Source of the DNA: Streptomyces muensis
GTDB taxonomy: Bacteria > Actinomycetota > Actinomycetes > Streptomycetales > Streptomycetaceae
Reading direction: 5' to 3'
NCBI RefSeq assembly: GCF_021474425.1
Contig: NZ_JAKEIP010000010.1
Span: 1 to 64,000 of the forward strand
Length of the DNA stretch: 64,000 nucleotides
Shown: positions 60,779 to 64,000 of the stretch, piece by piece
Layout: each line of letters opens with the position of its first letter
Numbering within the stretch: the stretch's first letter is position 1
Program-made: the position numbers and the translations under genes
Notes under the pieces: generated by a model
Database searches by the model: none
Seen by the model: only the letters and a program-made list of their open reading frames with translations
Told to the model about the DNA's origin: nothing

Positions 60779-61075
60779 CCCTTTCACGACTGCCGGACGG
60801 TCCTGTGCTCCCGAGTTCCGGATGCTCGACAGACTCGCGGTTATGCGCAACCTGGCGGGGGCGAACGGCGACTCGCCTCGGACCGCCGCCCTCCTGGCCC
60901 ACACCCAGGTCGAGATCGCCCTCGGCACCAGCCACGGCTTCCGGTCCGAAGGCCCGGCGCTCGTCACTCACCTCATCCCCGGCAGGGAGCCTGCGAGCGA
61001 CGTTGGCTCCTGGACCAGGGGTCACCATGGGCACGTGGTGCACCCAAGCGGGGCAGAGGACTGAATTCCGGCTTC

Positions 61076-61930
61076 TCACTGCTCCGGTGAGCCGAGGCCG
61101 GAGTCCTCATCCCAGGCGTGAGTGCGATCCGCCCCGGCCAGACCAAGTGGGAGTGGTCGGGTCCTGGTGCCGAACTCAGGGCGGACTGGCCGCCCCGCCC
61201 TCAGGGGAAGCGGATCGCGCAGCCTGGCCACATGTCGCCGGTATGCCCGGCCCTCGGCCGAGGTGCGCTCGACTGCGGCAAGGCGGTCAGGGAACATCAC
61301 TCCTCCCGCATGCAGTTGGGCGTTCGTCCCGAACTGGTTCCCGTGTAGGCGGCCGGTTACCAGTCGGCTCCGGCTCCAGGGAATCGGCTTGGACCGGCCG
61401 GCCACCACCGGGCCGCGGTTGACCTGGAACCAGACCTCGCGGTGGTTGCCGAACAGCACGACACTCTCGCGGAGATCACGCACGTCGGTGTACACATCGA
61501 AGTCCCAGTCACCCGGAGCTCCCCCCGAGGCGTAGTGCGCACGAAAGTGGTGCATGAACCGGGGCAGGCCGACAGCGGCGCCGAACGGAATCACCGCGTC
61601 GGCATAGGGCTCACCGGCGATGAAGTGGATCCGGAACTCCAAGCCGTACAGGCGCCCGCGAACCTTCTTCTTGATGCAAAGTGAGAACGTGTCCGCATCG
61701 TCAGAGCTCCAGCGGTCCACGGCACGGACACGCTGACTCAGGTGCTCGTACGACAGCGTCTCCCGACCAACCAGCAGGCCGGGGATCCGTTCGACCGAGC
61801 CATGCAGCAGATAGAGGCACATCAGGTCCACCGGATGCGTGTCGTGTGCCAGCCGCGTAAAGAATCCATCCGAAAAACTGTCCCGCAACGGTGTCTCCAG
61901 CTGTGCCGCCCTCCGCAACGTCGTGGGCAT
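61076..61930 (-). CDS. Hypothetical soluble protein
   Basis: The 284-residue protein starts MPTTLRRAAQLETPLRDSFS and has YLLHGSVERIPGLLVGRETL, FSLCIKKKVRGRLYGLEFRI and EVWFQVNRGPVVAGRSKP. It is beta-rich in its middle and basic at the end, without membrane segments. I recognise no domain. No clear ribosome binding site precedes ATG 61930, and the frame is open further upstream, so the start is uncertain. It lies next to immunity-like genes in the accessory zone. Confidence 0.5.
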   Translation of the reverse strand: MPTTLRRAAQLETPLRDSFSDGFFTRLAHDTHPVDLMCLYLLHGSVERIPGLLVGRETLSYEHLSQRVRAVDRWSSDDADTFSLCIKKKVRGRLYGLEFRIHFIAGEPYADAVIPFGAAVGLPRFMHHFRAHYASGGAPGDWDFDVYTDVRDLRESVVLFGNHREVWFQVNRGPVVAGRSKPIPWSRSRLVTGRLHGNQFGTNAQLHAGGVMFPDRLAAVERTSAEGRAYRRHVARLRDPLPLRAGRPVRPEFGTRTRPLPLGLAGADRTHAWDEDSGLGSPEQ

Positions 61931-62049
61931 GGGAGAGCTTACGTCCTTACTGATCAACGAAACAGTCAGTAACGGGCGTGTGCCCGCTCGACGGCTTCCG
62001 GGCACGCCTCCGCCGACGTCCGTTGAGATGTCCTCGACCCGTACACGAT

Positions 62050-62763
62050 CTAAAGCTCCCACCACCAGGCTTCGAGGTCGTGGTGATCGGCGAACTCCAC
62101 GGGAACCGCGTAGGGCGACCCTTGTGCGACGGGTAGGGCGTCGGTGCGTCGGACGATGGTGCGCAGGTCCTGCACGGCGGGCATCTCGGCGAGTTCGGAG
62201 ACATCGAAGGAGCATCCCGCGGGGCCGCCGAGAAGGGTCTCGCAGCCGAACCCGTACCAGAGTCCGATGAGTTCGCGGTCCTGCTCCTTCTCAGCGGTGA
62301 CGGCTACCTCACGGACGACTTCGATCAACCGAGTGCGGTGGGGCGGAGCGGCGTCGGAGCCGTGAAGTTCGCCGACGGCCGCCATGCGCCGCCAGAGTTC
62401 GGTGCCGGCGTCGCAGTAGAGGAACGGCGGTTCGACGTAGCCGTCTTCGAGCCAGGACCCGTGGCCATCGAAGTCGGGGGCGTCCTCGTCGAACGTACGC
62501 AACGCGGTGAACTCCGTCAGCGCGTCGAAGTACGGGGACCGCTCGGCGTAGTCGGGGTGCAGGGAGACCGGGAAGCGGTACGTGTACCTGCGACGCAGCA
62601 GGATATCCATGACGCGGAAGTGCGTGAATGAGCAGTCGAACCCGCTCTGGAAGCGGTACAGCGCCGAGTACCAGTCCCGGGCACGGGGGTCGCCCGCCTC
62701 GGCATGACCGTCCAGGATGCGAATCGAGTCCGCGACCAGGTCCTCGATCAGATGATCGGACAT
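62050..62763 (-). CDS. Hypothetical immunity-like protein
   Basis: The 237-residue soluble protein starts MSDHLIEDLVADSIRILDGH with an excellent site (GAGGAGGGAG before ATG 62763). It is rich in aromatic and acidic residues (SGFDCSFTHFRVMDILLRRR, TYRFPVSLHPDYAERSPYFD, YVEPPFLYCDAGTELW), ending HDLEAWWWEL. Size and composition resemble immunity proteins of polymorphic toxins, but no family is identified. It is followed by the 61.1-61.9 kb gene on the same strand, about 120 bp away. Confidence 0.65.
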   Translation of the reverse strand: MSDHLIEDLVADSIRILDGHAEAGDPRARDWYSALYRFQSGFDCSFTHFRVMDILLRRRYTYRFPVSLHPDYAERSPYFDALTEFTALRTFDEDAPDFDGHGSWLEDGYVEPPFLYCDAGTELWRRMAAVGELHGSDAAPPHRTRLIEVVREVAVTAEKEQDRELIGLWYGFGCETLLGGPAGCSFDVSELAEMPAVQDLRTIVRRTDALPVAQGSPYAVPVEFADHHDLEAWWWEL

Positions 62764-63016
62764 CGGGTTCTCCCTCCTCAAGGCGGCGACAGCGCAGGCC
62801 TCGCCGGTGCAGCCGACACCACGACACGGTCGACGACCGCTCGCCACGAGAGCGGCGGAAGCTCATACGCGCCGTGGGTCAGGGACAGACATCCACACGT
62901 CCGACGCCTGGGCACCTCCCGGGCAACTCGCCTTCCGATCTGCCTCGATACGGATGGAATATATAAGCGCCGGTACATGCGCCACAGGGGCTCTCGGCCA
63001 CCCAGACCGGGAAATT

Positions 63017-63032
63017 CAGTAGTGGATTGCGT
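63017..63032. promoter_or_regulatory. Degenerate operator CAGT-N8-GCGT
   Basis: CAGT, AGTGGATT, GCGT: the same 8-base spacer as the site at 18859. It lies about 73-88 bp before the last gene. Confidence 0.4.
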
Positions 63033-63092
63033 AGTTCGACTGAACCACCGTCCGGCCGTGGTATTCGAACCTCTGTGTGGCTGCTGTGCGGC

Positions 63093-63098
63093 TACCCT
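63093..63098 (+). promoter_or_regulatory. Putative -10 hexamer, leaderless start
   Basis: TACCCT ends 6 nt before ATG 63105. Confidence 0.4.
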
Positions 63099-63104
63099 AC
63101 GGGA

Positions 63105-63905
63105 ATGTCGTACGAGCTCAACGCCGTCATTGGAAGATTCGACCTGCTATGGAGCCAGACTGCCGGGATTCGGGAAACGGCCGTCGCCCCGCTCCGACAG
63201 GGAATGGGGCTGGTGCCTGTCACCACACAGCTCCTCGAGGAGCTGACTGGGCTTACCGATCAGGATGGCGCCGGGCCCGGTCAACCATTCACGGTAACGT
63301 CGCCGGCATTCGAGCAGACCTTGAACTACTGGTCCCGGGGCGGGCCGATCGCCTACGTGGAGGCAGACTTCCACGGAGGGGACGGATACCAGACCGCTGC
63401 CGTATGGCGTACCGGCGCGAATGTGTGGGGTCCGGCCCATACCTGGGACTTCACCGGTCCACGGGAAGACTGGCCGATCAATGCTGCTCTCGCCCTGCTC
63501 GATGTCGTTCTGAGCAGCTCCGAGCGGGCGAGCTACCACGACCTGTTCCTGGAGGTGGGGCTTGGCTGGGAACAGGACATGGACGGCTGGCAGTCGGCCG
63601 GCCGAACTGCTCGATGGGCGGCGACCTACGACGAGTGGCATCAGGAGCACCTGGCGGAGCAGGAGAGAACAGCGCGTGCCGCCGCGGAGATCGAGAAATA
63701 CAGGAGGCTTCTCGACGTCCCGGTGGCTCTGGACGGTAAGGCGATCATGAAGCTGCTCGGCCTACCTCCAGGCCCACTGATCGGTGCGGCCACTCGCTAT
63801 CTACAAGATCTGCATCTCGAACGCGGCCCGCTGTCACGGGAAGAGGCCGTAACCCGGCTGAGGACCTGGGCCGCGGAGCAAGACACAGGATGCCGAGGCC
63901 GGTGA
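63105..63905 (+). CDS. Fusion of an immunity-like domain with a tRNA-nucleotidyltransferase-type tail
   Basis: The 266-residue protein has an N-terminal region (about 1-170; MSYELNAVIGRFDLLWSQTA, IAYVEADFHGGDGYQTAAVW) known as a stand-alone Streptomyces hypothetical. The C-terminal part, from about 205 (VALDGKAIMKLLGLPPGPLI and LQDLHLERGPLSREEAVTRL), resembles the end domain of CCA-adding/poly(A) polymerase proteins, which binds the tRNA. The catalytic head of those enzymes is absent, so it cannot add CCA. A TACCCT hexamer precedes ATG 63105. I infer an RNA- or protein-binding role for the tail. Confidence 0.65.
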   Translation: MSYELNAVIGRFDLLWSQTAGIRETAVAPLRQGMGLVPVTTQLLEELTGLTDQDGAGPGQPFTVTSPAFEQTLNYWSRGGPIAYVEADFHGGDGYQTAAVWRTGANVWGPAHTWDFTGPREDWPINAALALLDVVLSSSERASYHDLFLEVGLGWEQDMDGWQSAGRTARWAATYDEWHQEHLAEQERTARAAAEIEKYRRLLDVPVALDGKAIMKLLGLPPGPLIGAATRYLQDLHLERGPLSREEAVTRLRTWAAEQDTGCRGR

Positions 63906-64000
63906 TCGGTCAAGTTCCCGTTCGAGGCCGCCCGGCACGCCGCCTTCGACGCTGTCTCGATCACCCCAACGAATGCGCGGGGCCGGGCCACCGACGTCGT

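Noticed and set aside
60822..61064. Short plus-strand open frame reading MLDRLAVMRNLAGANGDSPR
   Set aside because: No ribosome binding site and no recognisable family; looks like filler between a decayed gene and the next gene, though it could be a small remnant.
1..64000. tRNA, rRNA, CRISPR arrays and phage attachment sites
   Set aside because: No cloverleaf-like sequence, rRNA-like block, regular spaced repeats or integrase-associated tRNA fragment was recognised by eye.

Overview
The window looks like a Streptomyces chromosome segment: very GC-rich coding sequence with strong third-position bias, frequent GTG starts, GTGA/ATGA stop-start overlaps, and genus-typical content (TerD, Lnt, PucR/CdaR regulator, LuxR-family ATPases, DUF4132/MoxR/SWIM proteins). 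No tRNA, rRNA or CRISPR array was seen.

Layout. 1-18.6 kb is mostly housekeeping or metabolic: a partial DUF6643-like gene, a double-TerD protein, an HpnB-like glycosyltransferase, an Asp/Glu racemase-type protein, a frameshifted O-antigen-ligase-like gene, apolipoprotein N-acyltransferase, a Nudix hydrolase, a 3-hydroxybutyrate-type set (SDR dehydrogenase, PucR regulator, MHS transporter), two broken genes (ABC permease remnant, DEDDh exonuclease), a Fic protein, a secreted protein and an APC permease. 18.6-28.4 kb is an accessory zone of SUKH/SMI1-like immunity genes, a NADAR protein, a YwqG protein, several decayed genes and a small IS21-like non-autonomous element carrying a pRiA4b-ORF3 passenger with a perfect 6-bp target duplication.

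29.1-36.8 kb is the most interesting locus: three paralogous small peptides with a shared leader and a Gly/Ala-rich hydrophobic core, a strong hairpin, then a methyltransferase, an ABC exporter, an HTTM(SdpB-like)-alpha/beta-hydrolase fusion, a membrane-anchored SdpA/DUF5819-like protein and a CrtI-type FAD oxidoreductase. I read this as a candidate ribosomal peptide (bacteriocin-like) pathway outside the RiPP classes I can recognise.

37-44.2 kb holds a decayed DUF7691 gene and two giant LuxR-family ATPase regulators flanking an Lrp/AsnC regulator. 44.4-56.8 kb is one tightly coupled operon (DUF4132, a 1649-residue protein, MoxR ATPase, a DUF5682-VWA fusion, SWIM zinc finger), a MoxR/VWA-type chaperone or conflict system. 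57-63.9 kb returns to small immunity-like genes and decayed genes.

Across the accessory parts recurs a candidate operator, two ACGT half-sites separated by 8 or 9 nt (eight sites, two of them imperfect), and a 21-22 nt AGCATTGGGG hairpin element (three copies). Several genes have a TANNNT hexamer 6-7 nt before the start codon, suggesting leaderless transcription. At least eight open frames are broken by frameshifts or nonsense codons; whether that is real decay or sequencing error is a key open question.
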